DNA of 64,000 nt from Desulfovibrio sp. Fe33 (GTDB lineage Bacteria > Desulfobacterota > Desulfovibrionia > Desulfovibrionales > Desulfovibrionaceae), in NCBI RefSeq assembly GCF_028532725.1, contig NZ_JAQKGU010000001.1, positions 186,001 through 250,000 of the forward strand, in the 5' to 3' direction. Below, piece after piece: positions 51,731-60,679 of this stretch. The notes beneath the pieces are model-generated. The model did not search any database. It was not told where the DNA came from and saw nothing but the letters and a program-made list of their open reading frames with translations. A program made the position numbers and the translations under genes. How positions within the stretch are numbered: position 1 is the stretch's first letter; each line of letters opens with the position of its first letter.

Positions 51731-52132
51731 CTAGTTCGCCTTCTTTACGAACGGAAATACGTCCGTGGCTCCCGCCATGTCCGTGATGAGCAGGATGATG
51801 AAGACCAGGATAGCCGCTCCGACGAGGACCCCGAAGAAGCTGCCGCCTGCGGGCATGTCGCCCACCTGGTCCGCGATGCGGTTGAGCTCGGCGTCGGACA
51901 GGGCGTCGACGCGCTGCTCGACTTCGGCCACGGTCAGCCCCTTGTTTTCAAGGATGCGGCGTACGTCGTCGCGCTGCAACTGCGCTTTGATGAAGGCGCG
52001 GTTTTCCACGTTGTGGGTGGCGGCCATGGACGCCTCGGTGGAGACGAGGCCCGCTCTGGCGGAAGCAACGTTCAGAGTGAGCAGGCTAACTACTACCATC
52101 AGACATACTAATGAGCTGAATTTTTTGTACAT
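51731..52132 (-). CDS. PA2779-family membrane protein
   Basis: 133 residues: signal or membrane segment (FSSLVCLMVVVSLLTLNVASARAG), a helical region (KAQLQRDDVRRILENKGLTVAEVEQRVDALSDAELNRIADQV), and a C-terminal membrane segment (FFGVLVGAAILVFIILLITDM). PA2779 proteins are found next to PA2778 peptidases, as here, 9 bp apart. Function unknown. Confidence 0.85.
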   Translation of the reverse strand: MYKKFSSLVCLMVVVSLLTLNVASARAGLVSTEASMAATHNVENRAFIKAQLQRDDVRRILENKGLTVAEVEQRVDALSDAELNRIADQVGDMPAGGSFFGVLVGAAILVFIILLITDMAGATDVFPFVKKAN

Positions 52133-52272
52133 TTTGGAAACCTCTCCAATTTGTGGGGTGTCAGCGACTTTTCAATAATTACCGCATTAGGTGGTTTTTG
52201 GCAATTGCAAGGATATCCCGCGAGAGTACGCGGCTCTTGACACGGCTTGCCGATCTCCTGCAAGGAACGGCC

Positions 52273-53313
52273 ATGCACAATCTCATAGAGCTGAACAAGA
52301 ACGACCTTGAGGCCTTCGTGGCCGAGGACCTGAAGGAACCGCGCTACCGGGCGGAACAGATATGGCAGTGGCTTTGGCAGAAGCGCGTGCGCGACGTGGA
52401 AGCCATGACCAACCTGTCCAAGCCGCTTCGCGAAAAGCTCGCTTCCATGGCGGTGGTTGTCTGGCCCGAGATAGCCAGGGTGGCCGAAAGCAGTGACGGG
52501 ACCATCAAATTCCTGCTCAGGCTCGGCGACGGCAAGCTCATCGAGACCGTGCTCATCCCCATGCAGGACCGCTATTCCCAGTGTCTTTCCACGCAGGTGG
52601 GCTGCGCCATGGCCTGCACCTTCTGCAACACCGGACAGCTCGGCTTCGAGCGCAACCTGACCTACGGCGAAATCATGGGTCAGATTCTGGTGGGCCGCCA
52701 GTACCTTGAGGATCACGGCATGAACCCCCTCAAGAACCTCGTGTTCATGGGCATGGGCGAGCCGCTGCTCAACCTGGACACCCTCATCAGGGTCCTGACC
52801 GATCTGCCGTGCGAGCGCGGCCTGTCCCTGTCCTGGCGGCGGTCCATGGTTTCCACCGTGGGCTTCCCGGACAAGCTCAAGATCCTGGGCGATCTGGAGA
52901 TAGCCCTGCCCGCCATTTCCCTGCACGCTCCCACCCAGGAGCTGCGGGCCAGGATCATGCCCAAGGCGGCCAAGGTCCATCTCGACGACCTCATGGCCGC
53001 GCTCGAAGCCTATCCCATGCGGCCGCGTGAGCGGATCACCTTCGAATACCTGCTGCTCAAGGACGTCAACGACTCCATGGAGCACGCGGATCAGTTGGCG
53101 AAGCTCATCGACCGCAAGAAGGGGAAGATCAATCTTATCGCCTACAACGCCACCGAAGGGATGCCCTACGGCGCGCCGGACCGGGAACGGGTCGAGGCGT
53201 TCGAGAAGCGGCTGTGGGACCACGGTCTGACCGCCTTCATCCGCCGTTCCATGGGCGCGGACATCAAGGCCGCCTGCGGCCAGCTCAAGGCCGACACCAT
53301 CGGGAAGGGCTAG
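52273..53313 (+). CDS. rlmN: 23S rRNA (adenine-2503-C2)-methyltransferase
   Basis: 346 residues. The radical-SAM motif is STQVGCAMACTFCNTGQLGF, with CxxxCxxC, and the SAM-binding MGMGEPLLN follows. The C-terminal methyl-carrier Cys is in DIKAACGQL. The length fits the family. It methylates A2503 of 23S rRNA, and in many bacteria also A37 of some tRNAs. AAGGAAC precedes ATG 52273. It is convergent with the next gene, with only 8 bp between stops. Confidence 0.96.
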   Translation: MHNLIELNKNDLEAFVAEDLKEPRYRAEQIWQWLWQKRVRDVEAMTNLSKPLREKLASMAVVVWPEIARVAESSDGTIKFLLRLGDGKLIETVLIPMQDRYSQCLSTQVGCAMACTFCNTGQLGFERNLTYGEIMGQILVGRQYLEDHGMNPLKNLVFMGMGEPLLNLDTLIRVLTDLPCERGLSLSWRRSMVSTVGFPDKLKILGDLEIALPAISLHAPTQELRARIMPKAAKVHLDDLMAALEAYPMRPRERITFEYLLLKDVNDSMEHADQLAKLIDRKKGKINLIAYNATEGMPYGAPDRERVEAFEKRLWDHGLTAFIRRSMGADIKAACGQLKADTIGKG

Positions 53314-53321
53314 CCGCCCGG

Positions 53322-54137
53322 TCAGCGGTCCAGGCCGTGCTTGCGGCGGATGGAATTCACCAGTTCGGTGCGGGTCTTCATGAACTCGTCGAATTCCCTG
53401 AGCACCTTGGGGTGAGCGATGGTGGACAGGTGGTAGTCTCCCGTTGCGCTCGGCAGGCCGGGGTCAAAGACCAGCTTGTCCTTGTATCCCATGTCTTCCA
53501 GCAGCCGACTCGCCACCATCAGGTTGGTGTAGACGCCGTCCACCCGGTTCCTGAGACCTTTGCCCAGCAGGCCTGAAACGGAAATGTTCTCGGATACCGT
53601 CAGGGAATCTTTGACGTCGGGCGGAATGACCAGCCAGGGCTTGAGCCCGGCGATGATTCCCAGGGTCTTGATGGCCTTTATGCCCTTGCCCAGGTTCTCG
53701 GGCCTCACCAGAATGCCGTCGGTGTATTCGCAGACCGGCACGGAATAGAAAATCTTGATTCCTTCGCGCCTGACTTTGTTCCAATCCTCGGAGTCCGGGA
53801 ATTTCAGGTCCAGGGTGCGGGTGTCCAGGAACTCCTGGTAGAGCCGTTTCACGGGCAGTGGAACGTATACCATGTTGTAGCCGCGCTCTATGGCGAAGGA
53901 GTCCAGGATGTCGCGGGCGAAACCCTCGTAGTCGCCATGCTGGAAGGAGCCGTACGGAGGGTAGTCGATGCGCTCCACGCCCACGGTCAGGCAGGGCCGT
54001 TCGGCCTGCGCCGGCCCGGCGGGATGGAGCAGAAGACAGAGGATGAAGAAAAGCAGGACGGTTCGTCCGCAGGGAACGCTTTTCAATCGTTCGGACACGG
54101 CCCGTGAGGCGGGGAGAGGGACTGGACGGCTGGGCAT
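53322..54137 (-). CDS. Periplasmic amino-acid-type solute-binding protein
   Basis: 271 residues: an N-terminal signal region (RTVLLFFILCLLLHPAGPAQA), then a type 3 binding-protein fold with TVGVERIDYPPYGSFQHGDYEGFARDILDSFA and a late SATGDYHLSTIAHPKVLREFDEFMK. No transporter gene neighbours it, so it may serve a sensor or an orphan importer. The start has no clear ribosome site, and a later start closer to the signal peptide is possible. Confidence 0.8.
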   Translation of the reverse strand: MPSRPVPLPASRAVSERLKSVPCGRTVLLFFILCLLLHPAGPAQAERPCLTVGVERIDYPPYGSFQHGDYEGFARDILDSFAIERGYNMVYVPLPVKRLYQEFLDTRTLDLKFPDSEDWNKVRREGIKIFYSVPVCEYTDGILVRPENLGKGIKAIKTLGIIAGLKPWLVIPPDVKDSLTVSENISVSGLLGKGLRNRVDGVYTNLMVASRLLEDMGYKDKLVFDPGLPSATGDYHLSTIAHPKVLREFDEFMKTRTELVNSIRRKHGLDR

Positions 54138-54237
54138 ATGTTCTATTTTGGGTTTCTTGATCGGCCAAGGCTTGGGTATGGGATACCCTTAAACCCGGCG
54201 GGTGACAATGGCTCCCCTTCCAGTATATGTACCCGCC

Positions 54238-55068
54238 ATGGATACGCAAACCATCGCCTACGCCTTCGGGCTGACCCTGTTCGCCGGATTGTCCACGGGC
54301 ATCGGCTCGGCCATCGCCTTTTTCGCCCGCCGGACCAACACCAAGTTCCTTTCCCTGGCCCTGGGGTTCTCTGCCGGAGTCATGATTTACGTTTCCTTCG
54401 TGGAGATTCTGGTCAAGGCGCGTGCGGCCCTGGCCGCCGAGTTGGGCGATGTGGGCGCGGCCTGGGTGACGGCCCTGTCCTTTTTCGGGGGCATCGCTTT
54501 CATCGCGTTCATCGACAATTTCGTGCCGAGTTACGAGAACCCGCATGAAATGCACTCCATCGAGGAGATGGAGGAGGGGCTGGAGAATCTGCCCCAAAAC
54601 GAGGCGCACGATTTCGACCGGCTCAAGCGCACGGGCGTGTTCGCGGCCGTGGCCATCGCCATCCACAACTTCCCGGAGGGGCTGGCCACCTTCACCGCGG
54701 CCCTGACCGATCCGGCGCTCGGCCTGGCCATCGCCGTGGCCATCGCCATCCACAACATACCCGAGGGCATAGCGGTCTCCATTCCGCTGTACTACGCCAC
54801 GGGCGACCGCCGGAAGGCGTTCTTCTATTCCTTCCTGTCCGGCCTGTCCGAACCCGTGGGCGCGCTTATCGGCTATCTGGTTCTCCTGCCTTTCTTCACC
54901 CCCGTGGTCTTCGGCGTGCTGTTCGCGGGCGTGGCCGGGATCATGGTTTTCATCTCTCTCGACGAGCTCCTTCCGGCCGCCGAGGAATTCGGCGAGCACC
55001 ACCATTCCATCTATGGACTGGTGGCCGGGATGGGCGTCATGGCCCTGTCGCTCCTGCTCTTTTTGTAG
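54238..55068 (+). CDS. zupT: ZIP-family zinc/divalent-metal transporter
   Basis: 276 residues with about eight membrane segments. The metal path motifs are [16 protein letters not shown] (segment 4) and [15 protein letters not shown] (segment 5), the ZupT signature. A His-rich loop is weak here. It imports Zn2+ and related metals. An in-frame ATG at 54208 could add 10 residues. Neither start has a strong ribosome site. Confidence 0.9.
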   Translation: MDTQTIAYAFGLTLFAGLSTGIGSAIAFFARRTNTKFLSLALGFSAGVMIYVSFVEILVKARAALAAELGDVGAAWVTALSFFGGIAFIAFIDNFVPSYENPHEMHSIEEMEEGLENLPQNEAHDFDRLKRTGVFAAVAIAIHNFPEGLATFTAALTDPALGLAIAVAIAIHNIPEGIAVSIPLYYATGDRRKAFFYSFLSGLSEPVGALIGYLVLLPFFTPVVFGVLFAGVAGIMVFISLDELLPAAEEFGEHHHSIYGLVAGMGVMALSLLLFL

Positions 55069-55202
55069 AAAATCCGCGTTTCGCCGGTCCCTGGCTTCAT
55101 CCGGGAACGCCCGGAATCCGGGGGTTGCCATCCCTCAACTACATATGTATGGGTAGCGCCAGCCGCCGAAAAGCTGCGGAAATCATATATCAGGAGTGCA
55201 TC

Positions 55203-55484
55203 ATGGCAGCCACCGTGGACGAAATTACCATCAATTATTCCGAAGACAACCAGCTCATCGTCAAGGAGCTGGACAAGGTCATCCTCTCCAAGGGCGCCTG
55301 GACCACCATCGTGTTCCGTTACCAGGAACTCAACCGGGCCAAGGGCGAATACGGCCCGGACAAGTATACCATCCGCCGCTACCAGAAGGTGGACGGCACC
55401 TACCGTCCCAAGTCCAAGTTCAACATTTCCTCCCAGGCTCAGGCGCAGAAGATCGTCGAGGCCCTGGGCGGCTGGATCGAGTAG
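55203..55484 (+). CDS. Conserved hypothetical protein
   Basis: 93 residues, soluble, starting AATVDEITINYSEDNQLIVKELDKVILSKG and containing FRYQELNRAKGEYGPDKYTIRRYQK. CAGGAG precedes ATG 55203. It is 14 bp upstream of nfo, so probably co-transcribed. I do not recognise a named family. The basic, beta-rich character could suit nucleic-acid or protein binding. Confidence 0.75.
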   Translation: MAATVDEITINYSEDNQLIVKELDKVILSKGAWTTIVFRYQELNRAKGEYGPDKYTIRRYQKVDGTYRPKSKFNISSQAQAQKIVEALGGWIE

Positions 55485-55498
55485 AGGCCTTCCGTCTC

Positions 55499-56344
55499 AT
55501 GTTCCTGGGCGCGCATATGTCCATCGCCGGGGGCCTGCACATGGCCTTCGAGCGGATCACGCGGGTGGAGGGCACGGCCCTCCAGATATTCACCCGCAAC
55601 CAGCGGCAGTGGAAGGTCCCCGCGCTGACCGAGTACGACGCGAAACTGTTCGCGGCGGCCTGGTCGCGCTGGGGCGATTATCCCGTCGCGGCCCATGACT
55701 CCTATCTCATCAATCTCGCCTCGGACAAGGAGGACCTGCTCAACCGCTCGGTCCTGGCCTTTGCCGAGGAACTCAGGCGCATCGAGATCCTGTCCGTGCC
55801 GTTCCTCGTGACGCATCCGGGCTCCCACCTGGGCGCGGGCGTCGAGGCCGGGATACGGCGCTACACAGCCAACCTCGACCGGGCCATCGAGCGTTCCGGC
55901 ACGGAAAAGGGCATGGTCCTGCTGGAGACCACCGCCGGACAGGGCACCAACCTGGGGTCCACCTTCGAGGAACTGGCGGCCATCATCGAGGCCTCGGCAC
56001 ACTCCGAACGGCTCGGGGTCTGCTACGACACCTGCCATACCTTCGCCGCCGGGTACGACATCCGGACCCCGGAAACCTATGCGGCCACCTTCGACGCCTT
56101 CGACCGGATCATAGGCCTGGATCGCCTGAAGTTCTTCCATCTGAACGACACCAAGAACGAATTCGGCTCCCGCAAGGACCGGCACGAGCACATAGGCAAG
56201 GGCGAGATCGGCGTCGAGGGCTTCCGCAACCTCATGCGCGATCCGCGCTTTGCGGACGTTCCCAAGACCCTGGAGACCCCCAAGGCGGAGGACCTCCAGG
56301 ACGACATCCGCAACCTGGCCCTGTTGCGCGAATTGGCAAAATAG
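55499..56344 (+). CDS. nfo: Endonuclease IV (AP endonuclease)
   Basis: 281 residues of the TIM-barrel family. Zinc-binding parts include VAAHDSYLINLAS, TVTHPGSHLGAG-type text (FLVTHPGSHLGAG), LLETTAGQGTNLG, GVCYDTCHTFAAGYD, FHLNDTKNEFGSRKDRHEHIGKGEIG. All expected His, Glu and Asp ligands are present. It cuts DNA at abasic sites in base-excision repair. The start has no strong Shine-Dalgarno, but FLGAHMS is the family start. Confidence 0.94.
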   Translation: MFLGAHMSIAGGLHMAFERITRVEGTALQIFTRNQRQWKVPALTEYDAKLFAAAWSRWGDYPVAAHDSYLINLASDKEDLLNRSVLAFAEELRRIEILSVPFLVTHPGSHLGAGVEAGIRRYTANLDRAIERSGTEKGMVLLETTAGQGTNLGSTFEELAAIIEASAHSERLGVCYDTCHTFAAGYDIRTPETYAATFDAFDRIIGLDRLKFFHLNDTKNEFGSRKDRHEHIGKGEIGVEGFRNLMRDPRFADVPKTLETPKAEDLQDDIRNLALLRELAK

Positions 56345-56430
56345 TCTTTCATACCCGCAATACCGCCCCGGACCGCGCTTCGTTCCGCGCGAAGCGGCCC
56401 GGACAGGCCGTGCGAGGGGGCGGGTATCCA

Positions 56431-57114
56431 ATGGAGGCAATCCGCTTGCGCAGACTCGACGCCATCATATTCGACTTCGACGGAACGCTGGCCGACGTGC
56501 CGCTGGACTTCGACTTCATGAAGACCAAGATCGCGGCCCTGGGCGAGGTGTTCATGGACGAGCGCCCGGTTCCGGACGGCACGCCCGCCCTGGAATGGCT
56601 GGACCGGCTGTCGGCGCAGGTCATGGAGCGCGACCGGGACGAGGGCATGGAATTCCTGTCGCGCGGGCGGCTGGTCATCGCGGCCATGGAGCTGGACGCG
56701 GCCCGGGACGGCTGCCTCTATGAGTTCACCCGGCCTGTGCTCGACGACCTCAAGGCGCGCGGTGTGGCCCCCGGCGTCATCTCGCGCAATATTTCGGCGG
56801 CGATCAAGAAGGTGTTCCCGGACATCGAGGATCACTTGCAGGTGTTCATCCCCAGGGAAAGCGCGGGCCGCCTCAAACCGGACCCGGCGCATTTGCTTCA
56901 GGCCCTTGAGCGCATCGGCGTCGCCCCTGAGCACGCCCTTATGGTGGGCGACCATCCCATGGATGTGGAGACGGGCAAACGGGCCGGGGCCATGGCCGCC
57001 GGCGTGACCACCGGGCGCATCGCGGCCGAGGGGTTCGCGTATCTCGAACCGGACTTCGTGGCCACGGACGTCGCCGCTCTCATGAGCGAGCTGAAAGGGG
57101 CCGGGTTGATCTGA
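56431..57114 (+). CDS. HAD-family phosphatase (Gph-like)
   Basis: 227 residues. HAD motif I is AIIFDFDGTLADVP, motif III is Lys in GRLKPDPAHL, and motif IV is MVGDHPMDVETGKRAGA. The cap is helical, of subfamily I type. It is likely a small-molecule phosphatase, perhaps phosphoglycolate, but no substrate is fixed. ATG 56431 is chosen over GTG 56410. It is followed by a repeat-bearing intergenic gap. Confidence 0.87.
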   Translation: MEAIRLRRLDAIIFDFDGTLADVPLDFDFMKTKIAALGEVFMDERPVPDGTPALEWLDRLSAQVMERDRDEGMEFLSRGRLVIAAMELDAARDGCLYEFTRPVLDDLKARGVAPGVISRNISAAIKKVFPDIEDHLQVFIPRESAGRLKPDPAHLLQALERIGVAPEHALMVGDHPMDVETGKRAGAMAAGVTTGRIAAEGFAYLEPDFVATDVAALMSELKGAGLI

Positions 57115-57126
57115 GCCGCCCGCTCC

Positions 57127-57230
57127 GAAGGCGCATACAGGGGATGCCGGGGGGCGAATCCTTGCACGCCGGAGGCGAAATCGCCCGATCAATGCCGCGA
57201 ACCGGCTTTCAACGCTTGATTTTTCTCTTC
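57127..57230. repeat. Dispersed intergenic repeat, copy 2
   Basis: It shares CGCATACAGGGG, ACGCCGGAGGCG, CGGCTTTC and CTTCAGG landmarks in the same order and orientation with 2472-2582. Identity is high in the first third and lower after that. Ends are approximate. Confidence 0.55.
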
Positions 57231-57318
57231 AGGAAACAAAAGAAACAGTCCCCTTTCTAAACTTCGCCCCGTCGTGCTAGGGTGCAGTTTGTTGAACCTG
57301 CAACAAGGATGTCTTTCC

Positions 57319-58431
57319 ATGGCTTCGAAGGTCTATTTCTGGAATTTGCGGGCCTCGTCCAAGGCCCCGTTCGGCAAGAGGATGCGCAGCCTGCTCAAGG
57401 CCGCCAAGGCCGACAGGATGATCGGCGAGGGAGACCTGGCCGCCGTCAAGCTGCATTTCGGCGAGGAGGGCGTGACCGGCTTTCTGCGCCCCTTGTGGGT
57501 CAAGCCCATTCTTGATTTCATAGGCGAAGCCGGGGGCAAGCCGTTTCTGACCGACGCCTCGACCCTGTACGTGGGCCAGCGCGGCGAGGCCGTGTCCCAC
57601 TCCATGTGTGCGGCGCGGCACGGCTGGGACCCGCTGGTGCTCGGCGCGCCCGTGGTCATCGCCGACGGCCTGCGCGGGGAATTCGAGACCGCCGTGCCCA
57701 TCAAGGGCAGACACCTGGACGAGGTCTACATCGCCGGGGCCGTTGCCGAGGCGGATTTCCTGGTCTCGGTCAATCATTTCAAGGGGCACGAGCTGGCCGG
57801 GTACGGCGGCGCGCTCAAGAATATCGGCATGGGCGCGGCCTCCAAGAAGGGCAAGATGCAGCAGCATTTCTCCACCGGCCCGATCATCAACCCGGACAAC
57901 TGCCAGGCCTGCGAGGCGTGCCTCCGCGCCTGCAAGACCGGCGCGCTCTACATGGACGAGACCACCGGCAAGGTGGCTTTGGACCCGGAAAAGTGCGTGG
58001 GCTGCGGCGGCTGTTTCGTGGCCTGCCGCCATGGCGGGCTTGCCGTGGACTGGAAGGTGGGCGTGCAGGACTTCCTGGAGCGGATGATGGAGTACTGCAA
58101 GGGCGTGTTCGCCACCAAGCGCACCCCGTGCCTGCATGTCAATTTCGTCATGGACGTGGTGCCGGACTGTGACTGCGTGGGATTCACCGACGCTCCCATC
58201 TGCCCGGACATCGGTGTGCTCGTGAGTTTCGACCCGGTGGCCGTGGACCAGGCCTCCATGGACCTTGTCAACGAGGCTCCGCCTCTCTATCCGAGCCAGC
58301 TTCCCTTTGGCGTCATGCCCGGACAGAACAAGTTCCTGGCCATCCATCAACACGTGCCCGAAGACTTCGGGCTGGCCTATGCCGAGGAACTCGGCCTGGG
58401 CTCCCGCGAGTACGAGCTGATAAGCCTTTAG
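57319..58431 (+). CDS. DUF362 protein with two 4Fe-4S clusters
   Basis: 370 residues. The DUF362 domain (about 30-190) includes VKLHFGEEGVTGFLRP and VNHFKGHELAGYGGALKNIGMG. A two-cluster ferredoxin part follows with CQACEACLRACKTGAL and CVGCGGCFVACRHGGL. The family is common in anaerobes and its reaction is unknown. It is soluble. AAGGATG precedes the ATG. A bidirectional terminator follows. Confidence 0.88.
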   Translation: MASKVYFWNLRASSKAPFGKRMRSLLKAAKADRMIGEGDLAAVKLHFGEEGVTGFLRPLWVKPILDFIGEAGGKPFLTDASTLYVGQRGEAVSHSMCAARHGWDPLVLGAPVVIADGLRGEFETAVPIKGRHLDEVYIAGAVAEADFLVSVNHFKGHELAGYGGALKNIGMGAASKKGKMQQHFSTGPIINPDNCQACEACLRACKTGALYMDETTGKVALDPEKCVGCGGCFVACRHGGLAVDWKVGVQDFLERMMEYCKGVFATKRTPCLHVNFVMDVVPDCDCVGFTDAPICPDIGVLVSFDPVAVDQASMDLVNEAPPLYPSQLPFGVMPGQNKFLAIHQHVPEDFGLAYAEELGLGSREYELISL

Positions 58432-58444
58432 GAAACCGCATATG

Positions 58445-58486
58445 AAAAGCCCCGGTCCGGCGTGAATGCCGAACCGGGGCTTTTTG
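58445..58486. terminator. Bidirectional terminator between the DUF362 gene and the epimerase gene
   Basis: AGCCCCGGT (58448-58456) pairs with ACCGGGGCT (58473-58481). T-tracts follow on both strands (TTTTT on plus, TTTT on minus) between convergent genes. Confidence 0.88.
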
Positions 58487-58488
58487 CG

Positions 58489-59409
58489 TTATGGCCGGGG
58501 AAACTGGCGGAGCACGTCGCGCAAGGCGTCTTCCAGCTCCGGAAATTCGAACTCGAAGCCCGCCCTGGTCAGCCGGTCGGGCAGGGCGAACTGGCCGGAA
58601 AGCAGCAGCTCGTCGGCCATTTCTCCGAAGAGGAGCCGCAGGGCGAAGGCGGGGACGGGGGCCTTGTAGGGCCGGTCGAGGATCGTGCCGAGGATGTGGG
58701 CGAACTTGCGGAAGTTGACCGGAACCGGGGCGCAGAGGTTGTAGGGGCCGTTTGCCTCGGGGTTTTCCAGGAGGAAGCGGATGGCTCTGACCTCGTCCCG
58801 GAGGTGTATCCAGGAGACGCCCTGGAGGCCCGTTCCGGGGGGGCCGCCGAGATAATATCTGAATGACGGGAGCATACGTGGCAGCGCGCCTCCGTTGCCG
58901 AGCACCATGCCGGTGCGGATGACGCAGCGGCGGACGCCTTTCTTTTCGAGGCCCGCCGTGGACGCCTCCCATTGGCGGGCGACATCGGCCAGGAAGCCGG
59001 TGCCGGACTCGGCGTATTCATCGACGGGCGTGGAGCCGCGCGGTCCGTAATAGCCCACGGCCGAGGCCTGGATAAGCACGCCGGGCGCGGAACCCGCCCG
59101 CTCCACTGCCTGATTGATGCGCTCCCCGGCCTTGAGCCTGCTTTCGAGGATGCGTCGCTTGCGCTTGGCGGTCCAGCGTCCGGCGGCGATGTTTTCCCCC
59201 GCCAGATTGACGACGGCCGTGTCGGGACCCAGCACGTCGGTCCAGCCGCCATTGTCCCAGGGCATACCGATGACGCCCCCGTTTTCGAATACGGCGGCGA
59301 CCTTGCCCGGATTGCGCGACAGGATGAGTATTTCCCATCCGTGTTCCCGCAGTTCCCGGACCAGTTCCCTGCCGATGAAGCCGGTTCCCCCGGCGATGAT
59401 AGCGCGCAC
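58489..59409 (-). CDS. TIGR01777-family NAD-dependent epimerase-like protein
   Basis: 306 residues, starting with GTG at 59409: RAIIAGGTGFIGRELVRELREHGWEILILSRNP is the Rossmann start with GxxGxxG. AVVNLAGENIAAGRW and SRLKAGERINQAVERA match this SDR subgroup, and the C-terminal DUF1731-like part has FELPDRLTRAGFEF-type text (FALPDRLTRAGFEFEFPEL). The reaction is unknown. GAGGAAAAC precedes the start. Confidence 0.88.
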   Translation of the reverse strand: MRAIIAGGTGFIGRELVRELREHGWEILILSRNPGKVAAVFENGGVIGMPWDNGGWTDVLGPDTAVVNLAGENIAAGRWTAKRKRRILESRLKAGERINQAVERAGSAPGVLIQASAVGYYGPRGSTPVDEYAESGTGFLADVARQWEASTAGLEKKGVRRCVIRTGMVLGNGGALPRMLPSFRYYLGGPPGTGLQGVSWIHLRDEVRAIRFLLENPEANGPYNLCAPVPVNFRKFAHILGTILDRPYKAPVPAFALRLLFGEMADELLLSGQFALPDRLTRAGFEFEFPELEDALRDVLRQFPRP

Positions 59410-59536
59410 GTTTTCCTCGCTTTGATGGCAATTGGCCTACAGTCGGACCTATCCGCTGAGCAGGATATCACTTGTCGGCCGTTTTTGCCAGACACTAAAA
59501 AATATTAGGTGGTTGGAGAAGCCCGCGTGAAGGATG

Positions 59537-60532
59537 TCACTCCACGAGCAGGATCGGCGTGTCGGTTTCCATGAGGCTTTCCGGCAGCTTGATGCCCCAT
59601 CGCCGCAATTCGTGGCGGCTGAATATGAATTGTCCAGCCGTGGGAGTCACCGGATAGAGGCTGCCCGGCTTCGCGCCCGCGAGTATTTTCAGGATCAGGT
59701 CGGCCGCCGCCTCGCCCTGCGGCCTGGCGGAATTGACCAGCCCGCCCACGGCCTTGCCCCGGCCCACGGCGAAATCCCAGTACCCGAAGATCGGCAGCGG
59801 CGTGTTGGCCGATGTCCAGGCCATGACTTCCTCGCTCGGGACGTAGTGTCCTTGCTCGTCGGTCAGGTTGTGGTAGAGCCCCATCAGGATGATGTCGTAG
59901 CCCTGTTTTCTGGATTGGAGGATCGCTTCACGCCATTGCGCGAAGGAGCAGAGGAGCCTGACGTCGGCGACCACGTCTCCGACATGCAGTGAGGTCCTGT
60001 CCTTGAAGACCGAATCCAGGATCACCCTCGCGGTCTGTCCGGAGTCGAAAAGCAGCAGGCTCCGCTTGAGCGACGGTCCCAGGATTTCCTTGAGGAACAT
60101 GAGGGACCGCTTGTACAGCGGGCGTTCCAGGACGCCGGTCGCCGACTCAAGTCCGCCGAGGTATTCCCTTGGGTTCTGGTTCACGCCCAGGAAGACCACC
60201 GGGATGCCGTTGTCCATGGCCCGCCGCCCCAGGAATTTGACCGCGTTGTCGTCCGCCAGGACAAGGACGTCCGGGCGTTCGGCGTCGATTTCCCGCCAAA
60301 CCAGTTCAGCGGCCGCCTGGTGCGTTTCGGGCGGCGTCCGTTTCGTGTCGAGATAGAAGAAGGCGAGCTGTGCCGTTCCCTCAAGCCTGTCCCGCAGGGC
60401 GTCGTTGTGTCCTTGGACCCAGAGATAGTCTGCGTGATAGCTGTTGACCACCGTCACCAGGGGCCTGCCCGCCTCTGCCGGGCGCGGTGTCAGAAACAGT
60501 ATGCAGCAAAAGGCAGCAAGGATGAAACGCAC
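59537..60532 (-). CDS. ABC-transporter substrate-binding-like protein (periplasmic)
   Basis: 331 residues with a signal peptide (RFILAAFCCILFLTPRPAEA). The mature part resembles the PF04392-type binding fold, with VTVVNSYHADYLWVQGHNDALRD and VLVLADDNAVKFLGRRAMDNGIPVVFLGVNQNP. Ligand unknown. No transporter gene is adjacent, and it may instead feed a sensor. Confidence 0.78.
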   Translation of the reverse strand: MRFILAAFCCILFLTPRPAEAGRPLVTVVNSYHADYLWVQGHNDALRDRLEGTAQLAFFYLDTKRTPPETHQAAAELVWREIDAERPDVLVLADDNAVKFLGRRAMDNGIPVVFLGVNQNPREYLGGLESATGVLERPLYKRSLMFLKEILGPSLKRSLLLFDSGQTARVILDSVFKDRTSLHVGDVVADVRLLCSFAQWREAILQSRKQGYDIILMGLYHNLTDEQGHYVPSEEVMAWTSANTPLPIFGYWDFAVGRGKAVGGLVNSARPQGEAAADLILKILAGAKPGSLYPVTPTAGQFIFSRHELRRWGIKLPESLMETDTPILLVE

Positions 60533-60679
60533 GGGCAGTCCTTGTCGGTTTCCGGGGGGCGCGCATTATGCGGGTCCTTGAGGACACCATTATCATACCT
60601 TGATTGTCTGAACAATATCCGGGGCGGATCGGAGCATCCCCCCTGGGGGCAGCGGCCCGCCCGGCGCGGCTCTCCGGCA

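Noticed and set aside
53322-55131. Long minus-strand frame opposite the ZIP transporter and beyond
   Set aside because: Shadow of zupT and of the binding-protein gene in another frame.
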